Translations under genes and position numbers: made by a program
Origin: Oreohelix idahoensis
Lineage: Eukaryota > Mollusca > Gastropoda > Stylommatophora > Oreohelicidae
DNA: 64,000 nucleotides
Direction: 5' to 3'
Assembly: GCA_024509875.1 (NCBI GenBank)
Contig: JAMPIV010019879.1
Span: 226,001 to 290,000 of the forward strand
Notes under the pieces: generated by a model
What the model was told of the DNA's origin: nothing
Databases searched by the model: none
The model's input: only the letters and a program-made list of their open reading frames with translations
Shown: positions 52,533 through 63,129 of the stretch, one piece after another
Numbering within the stretch: the stretch's first letter is position 1
Layout of the letters: each line of letters opens with the position of its first letter

Positions 52533-52596
52533 CTGTGGAATAAAGCAGCAGATGGTTTCAACAATTTGTGGAAGAAAAATCTTTAAGAAAATCAAG

Positions 52597-52774
52597 GGAT
52601 GGGTGTGAAAAAAAATCGAAAAAAGGTGATTCGTCTTACGAGGACAAAAGAATGAGAAAATAGCTATTTTCTCATTCTTTTGTCCTCGTAAGACGAATCA
52701 CCTTTTTTCGATTTTTTTTCACACACCTCCATTGTATTCCACGTCTTACCGCAGTTCCCCTCAACTTCCTCGAC
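52597..52774. mobile_element. 178-bp element with a perfect 122-bp palindrome
   Basis: The 14-bp direct repeat TTAAGAAAATCAAG (52583-52596, 52775-52788) brackets it. Inside, 52603-52663 and 52664-52724 are exact reverse complements with no spacer (centre AATAGCTATT). The remaining ~50 bp (CCATTGTATTCCACGTCTTA, CCTCAACTTCCTCGAC) is unique. No superfamily TIR is recognised. It ends about 65 bp upstream of the exon 1 acceptor. Confidence 0.85.
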
Positions 52775-52869
52775 TTAAGAAAATCAAGCAATGTTTTTGA
52801 TTTTCATGGACAGTAAGGTCAATTAATAAACATGTATGCTTAAAAAAAAGGATAAATTCACGACTCACA

Positions 52870-53140
52870 TATTAAAATGTGAAGGTAGTCCCGTAGTAGA
52901 TATTGCCACAGGGCAGTGAAGTGTTAGAGACATCACTTATACTATATCAGCTTTATAAAGTGGGGGTGACCACTTCCCTTCCTAGCTGCTTTGCCTCCCC
53001 AACTCAAGACCAGATTCAGGTTCTCTTTTTTACAACTGAGTAGCCTGGAGCGTGTCACAACCTGGTTTTGAACCCAGTCCCTTTGTTTCAAGAAGCAAGT
53101 GCTGTAACCACTCTGCCACTCAAATTCACATAAGCAGACA
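52870..53140 (-). mobile_element. SINE family 2, copy d
   Basis: Read on the minus strand: GAGTGGCAGAGTGGTTACAG (A-box region), GGGTTCAAAACCAGG (B-box), CTTGAGTTGGGGAGGC, GATGTCTCTAACACTTCACT. The best-preserved copy of the family. Confidence 0.75.
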
Positions 53141-53329
53141 AAAACACTTTCCCAACATGCACCTTTTTCCCCACATTCTACTAACATGAACGCACTTCAT
53201 ACCACCCACCAACACCCTCCCGTTTATCATAGTTGTTAAAAATGTGGTAGCACATAAATAATTACATTCACTTATATTTCAAACCCATTAAGAAAGAATA
53301 CCACATTCTAGCATGTTTTTTTAAACCAT

Positions 53330-53690
53330 CTATTCTATAAAAAGCCAAGTTAGAGAAACAGACAATGATATCCAAACAAGAATACAAAAGATAAAAGAAG
53401 CTTTCACTGGTTTGAGAAATGTATGGAAATCAAAAGAAACTAAGTGCAAAATAAAAAATCAGAATCTTCAACTCAAATGTCAAGGCTATCATTTTGTATG
53501 GATCTGAAACATGGAAAACATCAAAAATGACAACCTGAGATTTTCATGAATGGGTGCCTACAAAGAACAGAAATGGTATGACAAGATGACTAATCTGATC
53601 AAAACAGCCAGATAATCACTAGTGAAATAGGAGTTAAGGAGGTGATGCTGGCGTCGGGTAGGACACACTTGAAGAAAAGCAGCTGATAGC
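53330..53690 (+). pseudogene. RTE-like LINE fragment, decayed
   Basis: Pieces of frame read EAFTGLRNVWKSKETKCK and, after a frameshift, text similar to 'LYGSETW', the region following the RT fingers in RTE-like ORFs. Several stops. No ends recognised. Confidence 0.5.
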
Positions 53691-53859
53691 TTTACGTCAT
53701 TGTACACTTAATATCTAGAACATCATGTGCTTCACACGTTTATTTTCCTGTTAACATGTAATGGTTTCTGTAATTTGCAGAACAGGTTGTTCTAGAGTAG
53801 AATCACAGAATACAGGACACATGTTGCCCAACTCTCGATCGATAAGTAGGCCAACTTAA

Positions 53860-54300
53860 CTACTCCAGTTTGCAGCCATGTGTCAACAATTATTGTGATT
53901 CATTCATAACTGTAGAACAGGTGTTGAGAGTAGACAGACCTATAGAATTGCACAATATAGTAAAACAGTATGAAACACGAACAAAAATTAATATATAAGC
54001 ATCAGTGATGGTGTGATGTAAAAGGGAGACTCTGAAGGGAGTCTTGTAATGCCTTTTGGTTATGGCAGATGATTGGTGCATCGGGTATCAACTCGAACAA
54101 CCCAGGCTTTTCCACCCTTCTCCCACTTCTTAATATGACAGTTGTGAGAGACATTTTTTCATGCTTTTGTTGTTGCTTTTTTCTTCTTTCTTTTTTTTAC
54201 GGGGACAACACATACATGTGCATTAACACATTTCTAAATTTTGTATTTACTCTATTTGGACTGAGTAGATGGTACCATATTTTGATAGCGGAAATTAAAA
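53860..54300 (+). mobile_element. LINE family C 3' UTR fragment, copy 1
   Basis: Shares TCATAACTGTAGAACAG, GTTGAGAGTAGACAGACC, GAATTGCACAATATAGTAAA and CTCTATTTGGACTGAGTAGA with 56419-56890. The family's 3' terminal block (ATAACCCATCAAAGGTTGAA) appears only at 55240, so 54301-55225 is an insertion. Confidence 0.7.
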
Positions 54301-55206
54301 TTGGTTGGCCTATCTTGAATCTCTTCTTGATTGTGCAAACGACTGGGAGATGGCGGTAGACCTACCTGGACGAGGGGCATATCCAGAGAGTATCAGGAAA
54401 TCGCGGAGACGGCCGGATATAGTGCTTCATTCTTCTTCAACGCTTCAGGTCATACTGATTGAACTGACCGTGCCATTTGAATCCAGATTAGACGAGCAAC
54501 ATTCGTTCAAAGCGGCCAAATATAGTGATCTGGCCGCGGATCTGAGACACGAGGGGTTCACTACAAGGGTCATGGCTGTTGAAGTGGGCGCAAGAGGGCT
54601 TGTGGCTGCATCAATGTATGATCTATTGAGACTGTGGGGGGTGAAGGGACAGGGGAGCACAAGGGCACTGAAGAGGCTTAGTGAAACTGCCGGAAAGGCA
54701 TCAGGCTGGCTGTGGAACAACCGCAATGGGCAATGGAAATCGTGACAATAAACGCTGCGGTACAGAAAACACCAGGAATTTTTCTAAGTCCACAAAACAC
54801 TGAGTTTTGTGGCGTACTAGTGAGCGGGCTGTGACTGAGGGGCAACAGGCGATGTATATTATAGGAGGTGTCAGTGTCAGAATTTCAGTGGCTAGGCTCG
54901 GCGGCTTCGCGATGGTGTCTCAGTGTGTGCGACGGAACGAACGGAATAATTTGTCTTCTCTTTGTTACTTTCACAATTGCCTCCACGGCTGGCGGAGTTG
55001 TGGATTAAAGTTGCTACCATAAGTGAAATGGGTTCATTTTCGATACAAGACAACAGGAGGCTGAGACGCTTGGGAGTCATGACCCAAGTGGGCCCGCCCC
55101 CCTTAGAGTGTAAAGGAGTATACTGGGCCGAAACACTTGTCTGATGGGGGGACTTCTTCTGATGATCAGATTGCCTCCTGTTGTATCGCTCTGTAAAGAG
55201 TTTCCT
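54301..55206 (+). pseudogene. Transposon-type ORF fragment with PD...E nuclease-like motif
   Basis: An open frame to TGA at 54743-54745 encodes about 146 residues without an ATG. Key parts are RRPDIVLHS, LIELTVPFE, HSFKAAKYSDL, VMAVEVGARGLV and a Trp-rich end (SGWLWNNRNGQW). I recall the same pattern (RRPDIV...ELTVP.E...K..KY...EVG.RG) from repeated proteins in invertebrate and fish genomes, presumably transposon-encoded. It looks like a PD-(D/E)XK-type core, but the expected Lys is Thr. The 3' part includes a second frame (FSIQDNRRLRRLGVMTQVGP) and the block GATGATCAGATTGCCTCCTG also found at 24460. 5'-truncated. Confidence 0.5.
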
Positions 55207-55880
55207 ATCATCATACTAGGCTATAGGCCTATATCTGAATCATAACCCATCAAAGGTTGAACGGGATATATTTGCTTTAAGAAATAATAAACCACATGTG
55301 ATCACTAAAACAGTGGTAATACCAAAAAAGTCAATCATCAGTTGCAAAACAGTGGCGACTATTAATGTAATATGTAAAGTAGACGAGTGTCAAACTTGCG
55401 GTTATACTTTGACACTCATACATAGCAGTCGGCGTCAAGTTGTCTTGCATTACAAAAACAAGCAAAGCAAATCTTATATAAATAACTGCTCTCTAAATAA
55501 AATTATGTAATCATAAGTAGCATCCCTAAAATATATTTCGAACGCGTACTTTGGAAGAAGATTTGAATACTAGAGGACACAATTTCGTCCCTGAACTTCT
55601 CCTTATCAACGAAGCTGCCATTTTGCGTCTGCTTTTGTACGTCTACGTATCGATAGCAAGAAGCCAAATTAAATTTAAATGTTAGTCCTTCATTAACGTT
55701 ATAAATCAGAAGTATTGTAATTATATTTTAAGTGGTGACATCAATTCATATTTGTTTATATATTTTTGTTGAATCAAACACTGCTGATTATATTTTTTCA
55801 ATTGTTACACCAGCAATCCCAAATTATTTTAGCAATGATGACTGGCACAATAACGGTACATAACATACTTCAAATGCTAT
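55207..55880. other. LINE C 3' end and unassigned sequence
   Basis: 55225-55285 carries the LINE C 3' terminal block (ATAACCCATCAAAGGTTGAA). The rest is AT-rich with no recognised gene. Confidence 0.4.
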
Positions 55881-56890
55881 TTGTACGTGAAAAGACAAAG
55901 CTGATTTAAAAAATTCCTAGCAATAAGAAACTTCTTAGACTGCAACTAGGAATGGGCTATTTTAGATTAGAAGAACATTACTGTGCAGAATGTCTAGACA
56001 ACAATAAAACAGAGCATTTCCTATTAAAATGTAGGAAGTATGAACAACAGAGAAAACCAATGTTAGATTATTTACAAGCATGCAATTCATCCATAACTGT
56101 GGAACGGGACCCCAAGATGCAGCAATAGTGAATGCAGTCAGCTACTCATAGCTTGACTGCCTGCGTCAGGACCAGCGAACCAGAGCTGGTCAAGACCGTG
56201 CTCCACCTCCACGTGGTGGTCCTGGAAACAGTCTGCAGCAGTGCAGGCTGGCTGAGCGAGCATGGATCGAAATGGGAAGGCAAACCCGGTCCTTAAAAAA
56301 TGCCGTGCAGAAGTCGGATGTGTCGACCGAAAGGTGCAGATATCACAGCTTAGGCGCAAACAGACACAACGCAACCACCGTCCTTTTCAGGACGAACGAA
56401 GAAGAAGAAGAAGAAGAATCCATAACTGTGGAACAGGGCTGAGAATAGATAGACCTAGAGAATTGCACAATATAGTAAAACAGTATATAACAAGAACTAA
56501 AATTAATGTATAAGGATCAATGAGGGTGTGATGAAAAGGGGTGGTCTGATGGGGTGCTTGTTTGGCTGATAGCAGATAATTGGTGGATTTGATGTAATCT
56601 CGGACACCTTCGGGCTTTCTCTCCCCTTTTCACCTTGTTAACAACAGGGCAGTTATGAGAGACTTCATTTTAGTTTTTGTTTGTTTGTTTGTTTTTTATT
56701 CGTTTGTTTTGTTTTTTATTTTTATTATTTGCTTGTTTCTTGGAAAGGGGAAGCCACACACAAAAACTTTCACACAATATTTGTTTGATTTACTCTATTT
56801 GGACTGAGTGGAGGGGGAAGGAAGGTACCTTATTTGGGTATTGGAAATCTGACTTTATTTTCTTGAATTAGTACACCGTATGTCCTAATA
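55881..56890 (+). pseudogene. LINE family C C-terminus and 3' UTR, copy 2, split by a retroposon
   Basis: 55910-56105 reads IPSNKKLLRLQLGMGYFRLE then CAECLDNNKTEHFLLKC, a C..C...H....C motif like the Cys/His block at the end of I/Jockey-type LINE proteins. It is interrupted by 56106-56418 and then continues with TCCATAACTGTGGAACAGGG and the 3' UTR. Confidence 0.75.
56106..56418 (+). mobile_element. Short retroposon with (GAA)n tail, copy a
   Basis: Target-site duplication of 16 bp, TCCATAACTGTGGAAC (56090-56105, 56419-56434). Body ~290 bp with TAGCTTGACTGC and GGTCAAGACC, which loosely resemble A and B boxes. It ends CAGGACGAAC(GAA)n. No ORF is credible. Copy b is at 59110-59415. Confidence 0.88.
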
Positions 56891-56999
56891 TTAAATCCAC
56901 CAGTTATCTGCCATCAGCCAAACAAGCACCTCATCAGACAACCCCATCAAGTGTATAATGATGTGTTCTTCTTACAAACAAAAACAAAACAAAAAAAAA

Positions 57000-57175
57000 C
57001 AAAGCTGATTCCGACAACGAGAGGTTAGTGCCAAAAATTGAATGAAATAGCTTGGATACCTTCACATGTTGGCATAGAAGGAAATGAAAAGACGGATAAA
57101 GAAGCTAAGATAAGTAGAAATAACAGAAAGCAAATAAATGTGGGGATCAGTAAAACATAGATCAAATGTCTAATC
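57000..57175 (+). pseudogene. LINE family C RNase H fragment
   Basis: Frame reads AWIPSHVGIEGNEKTDKEAK, the catalytic C-terminal motif of LINE/retroviral RNase H ('W.PSH.GI.GNE.AD..A'). This places family C in a clade carrying RNase H (I-like). A stop follows after ~25 codons. Confidence 0.8.
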
Positions 57176-57440
57176 AAATACCATAATTCCCGCCGTAAGG
57201 TACTTCGGTCGGTTGGTCGGTCAGTCACATTTTGCACACCGTCATTTGCCCACTTTTTTCTATTTTCGAGAGAGTACATTAACATTCAACCACAGTTAAG
57301 GGGGTGCAACTGTGGTTGAAAGTTAGACAATAATTGTATTGTTTCCCCTTATATGTACTCTCCCGAAAATAGAAAAAGTGCGCAAATGAAGGTGTGCATG
57401 AACAGTTTGATTATGGAAAGAAGTCAACAACACGATTGAT
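57175..57440. repeat. Hairpin (foldback) repeat, copy a
   Basis: Arms 57233-57275 and 57357-57399 are complementary (TTTTTCTATTTTCG with its partner CGAAAATAGAAAAA). An inner stem is CAACCACAG / CTGTGGTTG around GTGCAA. The whole block, with flanks TACCATAATTCCCGCCGTAA and CAGTTTGATTATGGAAAGAA, recurs at 57820-58070. Confidence 0.85.
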
Positions 57441-57819
57441 AAACTGGAGTTTCGTCAAACTTCAAACGTTGTTCTCAGAGGCAGTAAGTCGATCATGGCT
57501 TCTCAGAGGCAGTAAGTCTACCAGGGCAAGATTTTAAAGGATGCGTTAACAATTACGAGACATGTTGTCATAAAAGAAATGTTAGTTATTTAGCCAATTT
57601 ACGGTCCATTAGATCATTATCACTGCTCCACATGTCATTTAGGTAAGGTTACTCCATGTCTTCATATTTGATACATCCATATAGTTTTCGCTACAAATAT
57701 CTAATGACGGTCGCCTGCAATGAAATGACCACAGTAGTAATAGTACCGTCTGTAATACATGTAACAGAAACTACACACTATAATTAATAACCTGTCAATG
57801 TTGTTAATAACTAGTCCAA

Positions 57820-58070
57820 TACCATAATTCCCGCCGTAAGTACGTCGGTCGGTCACATCATGCACACCGTCGTTTGCGCACTTTTCTATTTTCGAGAGAG
57901 TACATTAACTTTCAACCACAGCCAAGGGGTGCAACTGTGGTTGAAAGTTAGGCAATAATTTTATTTTTTCCCTTATATATACTCTCCCGAAAATAGAAAA
58001 GTGCGCAAAAGACGGTGTGTATGAACAGTTTGATTATGGAAAGAAGCCAACAACACAATTGAGAAACAGC
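57820..58070. repeat. Hairpin (foldback) repeat, copy b
   Basis: Same layout; arms about 57861-57902 and 57981-58023 (GCGCACTTTTCTATTTTCG with its complement). The loop again holds CTGTGGTTGAAAGTTA. It differs from copy a at scattered sites, some on both arms, so pairing is kept. Confidence 0.85.
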
Positions 58071-58434
58071 ATATGAACTGGAGACAGGAAGGTGCGGAGA
58101 TGCAGATTAAATCAACAGACAATCAAGATACTCTTCTGTCCAGTTTCATTCGGGAAACGGATTTAATTCATCATTTTCTTAAAAATAACCTTAAAATGTA
58201 AGTTTTTGATTTTTTTCTTCAAGACAAAATTTTATTTTAAAGTATTGCAGACTTATTATTATGGATCAAAATGATAAGATGGCTGCAATTAAAAACCTGT
58301 CAATTTTGACGGGTTATTGCTAGTTAAGAGAATACTGTAATAACTGAGGAATGGACAGTAAATCGGGATGGAAGTATGAAGGGCAGACATGCATATAAAT
58401 TGTTCAAGGTTCCAACAAGAACGTGTCAGGTATC

Positions 58435-59097
58435 TAGTGAACTAAAAATTCCTGGCAATAAGAAACTTCTTGGACTGCAACTAGGAATGGACTATTTTAG
58501 AACAGAAGAACCTTACTGTGCAGAGTATCTAAAATAAAATAATATAGAGCATTTCCTACTAAAATGTAGGAAGTATGAACAACAGAGAAAACCAATATTA
58601 GATTATTTACAGGCGTGCAGTTCATCCATAACTGTGGAACAGGTGTTGAGAATAGATAGGTATAGAGAATTGCACAATGTAGTAAAATAGTATATAACAA
58701 GGTTAATATGTAGGGATTGATGATGGGGTGAGGATAAGGGGATGTATGGTGGGGTTCTCGGGTGGATGGTGGCAGATAACTGGTAGACTTGGTGTAATGT
58801 CAGACACCCCTGGGCTTTCACAGTTCGTTTCACCTTGTTAGCTACAGGTCAGTTATGAGAGACTTTTCTTTGTTTGTTATTTTCGTTCATTTGTGTGTGT
58901 AGGTGTGTGTGTGTGTGTGTGTGTGTGCGTGCGTGCGTGCGTGTGTGTGTGTGTCTGTGTTTTTGTTTGTTTTTTTTTTTGTTTTTTTTGGACTGAGTGG
59001 AAGGGGGGGTGGAAGAAGTTACTATATTGTCTTGAATTTAATACACTATATATCCTAATTATAACCCATCGAGGGTTGAACGAGATACTTTGTTTTT
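58435..59097 (+). pseudogene. LINE family C C-terminus and 3' UTR, copy 3
   Basis: TTCCTGGCAATAAGAAACTT through to ATAACCCATCGAGGGTTGAA. It carries the frame-breaking string AGTATCTAAAATAAAATAAT where copy 2 has an open frame; copies 4 and 5 share it. Confidence 0.75.
58896..58958. repeat. (GT)n microsatellite
   Basis: GT/GTGC dinucleotide run inside the LINE C 3' UTR, followed by a T-run. Confidence 0.95.
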
Positions 59098-59109
59098 AAA
59101 AAAATGAAT

Positions 59110-59415
59110 TTTCTTCTTCTTCCTCGTTCGTCCTGAAAAGGACGGTGGTTGCGTTGTGTCTGTTTACGCCTAAGCTGTGATATCTGCACCTTTCGGTCGA
59201 CACATCCGACTTCTGCACGGCATTTTTTGGGACCGGGTTTGCCTTCCCTCTTCGATCCGTGCTCGCTCAGCCAGACTGCACTGCTGCAGACTGTTTCCAG
59301 GACCACCACGTGGAGGTGGAGCACGGTCTTGACCAGCTCTGGTTCGCTGGTCCTGACGCAAGCAGTCAAGCTATGAGTCGCTGACTGCATTCTCTATTGC
59401 TGCGTCTTTGGGTCC
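59110..59415 (-). mobile_element. Short retroposon with (GAA)n tail, copy b
   Basis: Reverse copy of 56106-56418, about 93% identical by eye. The 12-bp repeat AAAAAAATGAAT is on both sides (59098-59109, 59423-59434). Confidence 0.88.
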
Positions 59416-59434
59416 AAAAAAAAAAAAAATGAAT

Positions 59435-60000
59435 GAAATGTAATAATTAAGATGCGCATGCGAATTTTAAAGTGTAGAAAATGATAATTTAGGCTTAACT
59501 ATGTCTTTTTAAATTTCCAGTGCTATCTATCTCATGTGTGGGTAGGTATCATCATAGTCATCGATTCAAACTAGCGAAGTCAGACGGCGTACGTTGAGGC
59601 GTATAGGCGATAGTCCCTCCACATCAAATTGTGATGCCCTTCATCAATTGTATAGTTTATCCTGACATCATTGTCAAAGCAAACTGTCTGATATCTTTTC
59701 TCTATGTCTCCTTCCCTCTTTTAAAAAAAAATGTTTTATTGAAGACAATAAAAAAATATCCCGCACAACCCTTGATGGGTTATAATTAGGACATAATTGG
59801 GATATAATCAGAATTCATACCCTTCGACATTTGCTATGGGAGACTGAGCACCTATGGGTTTACCCGGAGTGCAATGACGTCGATTATGATTAACAATTAA
59901 CAATTAGGATATATTGTGTAATTCATTCAAGATAATAATTGTTCTATTCACCACAAGTCCAATGAAGGGTGATTGCCTTCTCCTTATCTCTGAGATAATA
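59435..60000. other. Unassigned sequence
   Basis: No gene. 59940-60000 appears to belong to the LINE fragment continued at 62222-62400 (the Tc1 element sits between them), judging by the open minus-strand frame on each side. Confidence 0.3.
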
Positions 60001-60213
60001 TACTACTCGTCAAAAGTCAAGGGCCACTTAGAAAAAACCTTGGTTGAAACCATAAAACAAATCTGATATAAACGTAATTGGTATCAGTCAAAACGGCATT
60101 TATTGAATACCAAATTGACATGTCACGTAAAGAAATGGAAACACATATTCAAACGCAATGAAGCTGTGACGCATGTCACCCACCTTTTCAAAAGTCACAC
60201 AATAGATATTGGA

Positions 60214-61858
60214 CAAATAGACATTTCAAAATCGGGTATGACCACCGTTTGCAGCAAGACATTCAAGACAGCTTAGACTCATCGAGTCCACAAGGGTCCG
60301 AAGAGTATCTCGATGAACAGCTTGCCATTCCTGAAGCAGAAATGCAGTCAGCTGTGCAACATCCATTGGCAGGGGGTGATTTGTTGACAATCTTCGACCA
60401 AGGACATCCCAGACGTGCTCAATCGGAGAAAGGTCAGGTGAATGAGCTGGTCACGCCATCCTGATGATCCCATGTTGCTGAATAAACTCATTCACCACAC
60501 GAGCTCGATGGGGTCGAGCGTTATCATCTTGGAGGATGGCATTACCACCTATGGCCTCCAGAGCAGGCTGAACAATTGGTCTCAAGATTTCGTTCTGGTA
60601 TCTTGGGTCGGTCAAGTTGCCTTGGATGATGTAGAGTGGGGTCCTGCCGTGTCTGTAGAAGCCTCCCCAGACCATGACAGAACCCCTACCATAACGACCC
60701 ACCTCTCGAATTGTGTCAACAGTAAATCGCTCTCCTGGTCGTCTCCAAACTCGAATCCTGCTATCATTGAATGATACAGTGAAGCGAGATTCATCAGTGA
60801 AGAGAACTTGACTCCATTGTTGCCTTGTCCATCGGATGTGCTCGCGACACAAAGCAACACGGGCTCTGCGATGAGCAGGAGTAAGAGGAATTTTGACTGC
60901 AGGACGTCGAGCAGCCAGTCCAAATTCATGTAAACGTCTGCAAATGGTGCTTTGACTGACATTACCGTTTAGTTTGTCTCAGCTGACATCTTAGAGTGGA
61001 ACAAGTCACTGTTCGATGGCGCAGGGCTGACAACAAGAGGTACCGGTCATCATGTCTATTGGTGCATCTAGGGCGACCTGGCCGGTGGCGGTCCTCCACA
61101 CTTCCTGTGGCCTGAAATCTCTCCAAAATTCTTTGGATAGTAGAGTGTGACTGTCACGGAGTGTTTTGAGGGTATTTTGCAGGTGTGAATGTTCCCATGC
61201 TCCAGCGGGAGTTTATTAGTCATGTGAGTTGTTGTGAGCGGGGAATGCGTGCATTGTAATGATTTAGCTACAAGCAGGGTTGTGAGCATTGCTTGAGACA
61301 AGCTGTTAGCTTTTGTGATGCGTGAATGAAGATCAGTGGAGCGTGAAAGGGTTTCACGGGTTTTAGTGAATACGCATGAAAGGGGCAGTCAGAGAGAGGA
61401 GTGTGTTGGTTGAGACGTGTGTTGAGTCAGTAGAGAGTTGAGTCAGTAGACAGGAGACAGCGAAGAGCGTATAGAAGAGAAGGGTGGATGTTGCAGTAGT
61501 TGTTTATGAAGTATCCTAGTTGCTGTGTGTAGTGATTCCGAGAAGCAGAGTGCTTACAGAATACTCGGGATTGATGATGTCTACATTATTTGTAATGGCC
61601 CTGCGTCCATTGTGATTTATTGTTCATATAATATATTGTGGAGATTGACATAGCTGTTGGAGTTGTTTCTTAGACAGTGAGCTGGGACGAGTGGTGTATA
61701 AGTGTTTAACCTTCCTACATCCACCCACATACACCCTACTCGTCACAGTGACACTGCAAGCCGTCTAGCAACCTCACGGACAGATAAACCACTTTTAACC
61801 CACGCTATAGCCCTCATTCTTTGTAAGGTGTCAAGACTTACTTCTTCTTGGTGGCATG
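60214..61858 (-). pseudogene. Tc1 transposase pseudogene
   Basis: From ATG 61858 (MPPRR). Recognisable in order: helix-turn-helix text AIAWVKSGLSVREVARRLAVS, then the solo LTR, TIQRILERFQATGSVEDRHRPG with RPR, and the DDE core (LFTDESRF with catalytic Asp; SVMVWGGF; LQDDNARPHRARVV with the second Asp; SPDLSPIEHVWDVL with the Glu). Lesions: a frameshift near codon 6, the LTR insertion, another frameshift near 60965-60985 and a TGA at about 60449 replacing the expected Trp before PAHSPD. The longest intact piece is 60451-60852. Confidence 0.9.
61152..61747. mobile_element. Solo LTR, 596 bp
   Basis: TGTCACGGAG...CTCGTCACA, with exact 5-bp duplication GTGAC (61147-61151, 61748-61752). Transposase codons rejoin when it is removed. 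Its ends resemble those of the related LTR at 34968-37626 (TGTGACGGAG). Orientation is not determined. Confidence 0.9.
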
Positions 61859-62221
61859 GTTTTTGCAAGTGATGAAACTACCCTAAGTCTGCTGATTGTA
61901 AAACAAATTAAGAGTGAACTCTGTTCACGAAAAGTCGCCATTGCACGTGGAATGTCAATCAGCACGATTACTTCACCTGTTTGGTTGTATGGAAGTTTGA
62001 AAAAGCAGATTAAAAATGTGAATTTATGGTCAGCAAACCAAATTGCACGTGATCACCATGGTTGTCGGTGAGTTGTTTTTATGCTTAACTTGCATAGGGG
62101 ACTGTCAGAGGAAGATATTGCACCCATTTTTACTAAAAACTTCCTTCATTTAATCATTCTATGCGCTTATATAAAAGTGTATTGAAATAATAGGGTGGCC
62201 CTTGACTTTTGACGAGTAGTA

Positions 62222-62400
62222 TATTTCTTTGTTTATTAGCTGTTCTCAAGCATTCTTCTTTAGTTATCTTAGCTGACCATACTATTCTTAACATTGCTCT
62301 GTTACCGATAATAATTTTTTTGCATTTTCCCCTCGGTGCATAGGTCTCACGTCCATACATTAAAACTGGTACGATGTAACAATTCCTGGCTCATTTTCTT
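62222..62400 (-). pseudogene. RTE-like LINE fragment
   Basis: Frame from 62360 reads MYGRETYAPRGKCKK...NRAMLRIVWSAKITKEE, matching the 'LYG.E.W....R.LRR..' region after the RT domain. It is interrupted by the Tc1 element. Confidence 0.55.
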
Positions 62401-62544
62401 CTGTTCAAGGATTTATTGCATTTAAGGCCCTATAGACATTAAACATCGCCACAGCAAACGGCAGATAAATTACAGCATGGAAAAGTCAACACAAACAACA
62501 AAGTAATACACTATATGCAAAGATGAACACTATATATCGCACTA

Positions 62545-62751
62545 CATACATAAGAAACTTCTTGGACTGCAACTAGGAATGGACTATTTTAGAACAGAAG
62601 AACCTTACTGTGCAGAGTATCTAAAATAAAATAATATAGAGCATTTCCTACTACATTGGAATGAACAATAGAATCCAATATTAGCCTTTACAGGCGTGCA
62701 TTTTCATCCATTACTGTGATAGGTGTTGAGAATAACAGATAGGTCATAGAG
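62545..62751 (+). pseudogene. LINE family C, copy 4, 5' part
   Basis: Same C-terminal block and the same AGTATCTAAAATAAAATAAT lesion as copy 3, then extra indels. Continues at about 63130-63360 after an insertion. Confidence 0.7.
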
Positions 62752-63129
62752 CAGAGGTGGCCAAAAACGGCCCGCGGGCCAGATAACCCGCCAAAATTTT
62801 GAACAAACCTTTTGCCGCCACTTTTGTTGAGGAAGCCACCTCTTCACAATGAAATAACACACAAATGTATGTTTGAAATAAATAATTACATGTCATATTA
62901 CAATGCTACTCAAATTTGTGCATTATATTTTTTTAGAAAACAGTAATTTCAGTCCGAAGACTGGTATAGTTTGCAGTTGCAGTACAGTACAGTTTTGCTT
63001 TCACGTGGTTCATTATATATGTAAAACACCTCAGAACGTTATTTTTTTAAGGATTTTAATATAGGTCCTGCCCTCTGGTGTTACCCTTTACCATAATCCG
63101 GCTCTGCCAACCTTAGCTTGGCAAATCAC
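62752..63129. mobile_element. Possible hAT-like insertion in LINE C
   Basis: Begins CAGAGGTGGCC then CGGCCCGCGGGCC, a start seen in hAT-type MITEs. It splits LINE C between CATAGAG and ATGCACAATGTAG. The right TIR is not clear and no 8-bp duplication is found. Confidence 0.4.

Larger units (their letters stand above)
60003..62219 (-). mobile_element. Tc1-type transposon, broken by a solo LTR
   Basis: Perfect ~25-bp TIRs beginning CTACTCGTCAAAAGTCAAGG at both ends, with TA on each side. Without the LTR and its duplicated 5 bp it is about 1.6 kb, the usual Tc1 size. Inactive (see transposase). Confidence 0.93.

Noticed and set aside
52533..52595. Exon 1 extending upstream as the initial coding exon
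   Set aside because: The only upstream start-like codon is TTG at 52593-52595; a good acceptor (TTATTCCACAG) lies at 52533, so an internal exon is more likely.
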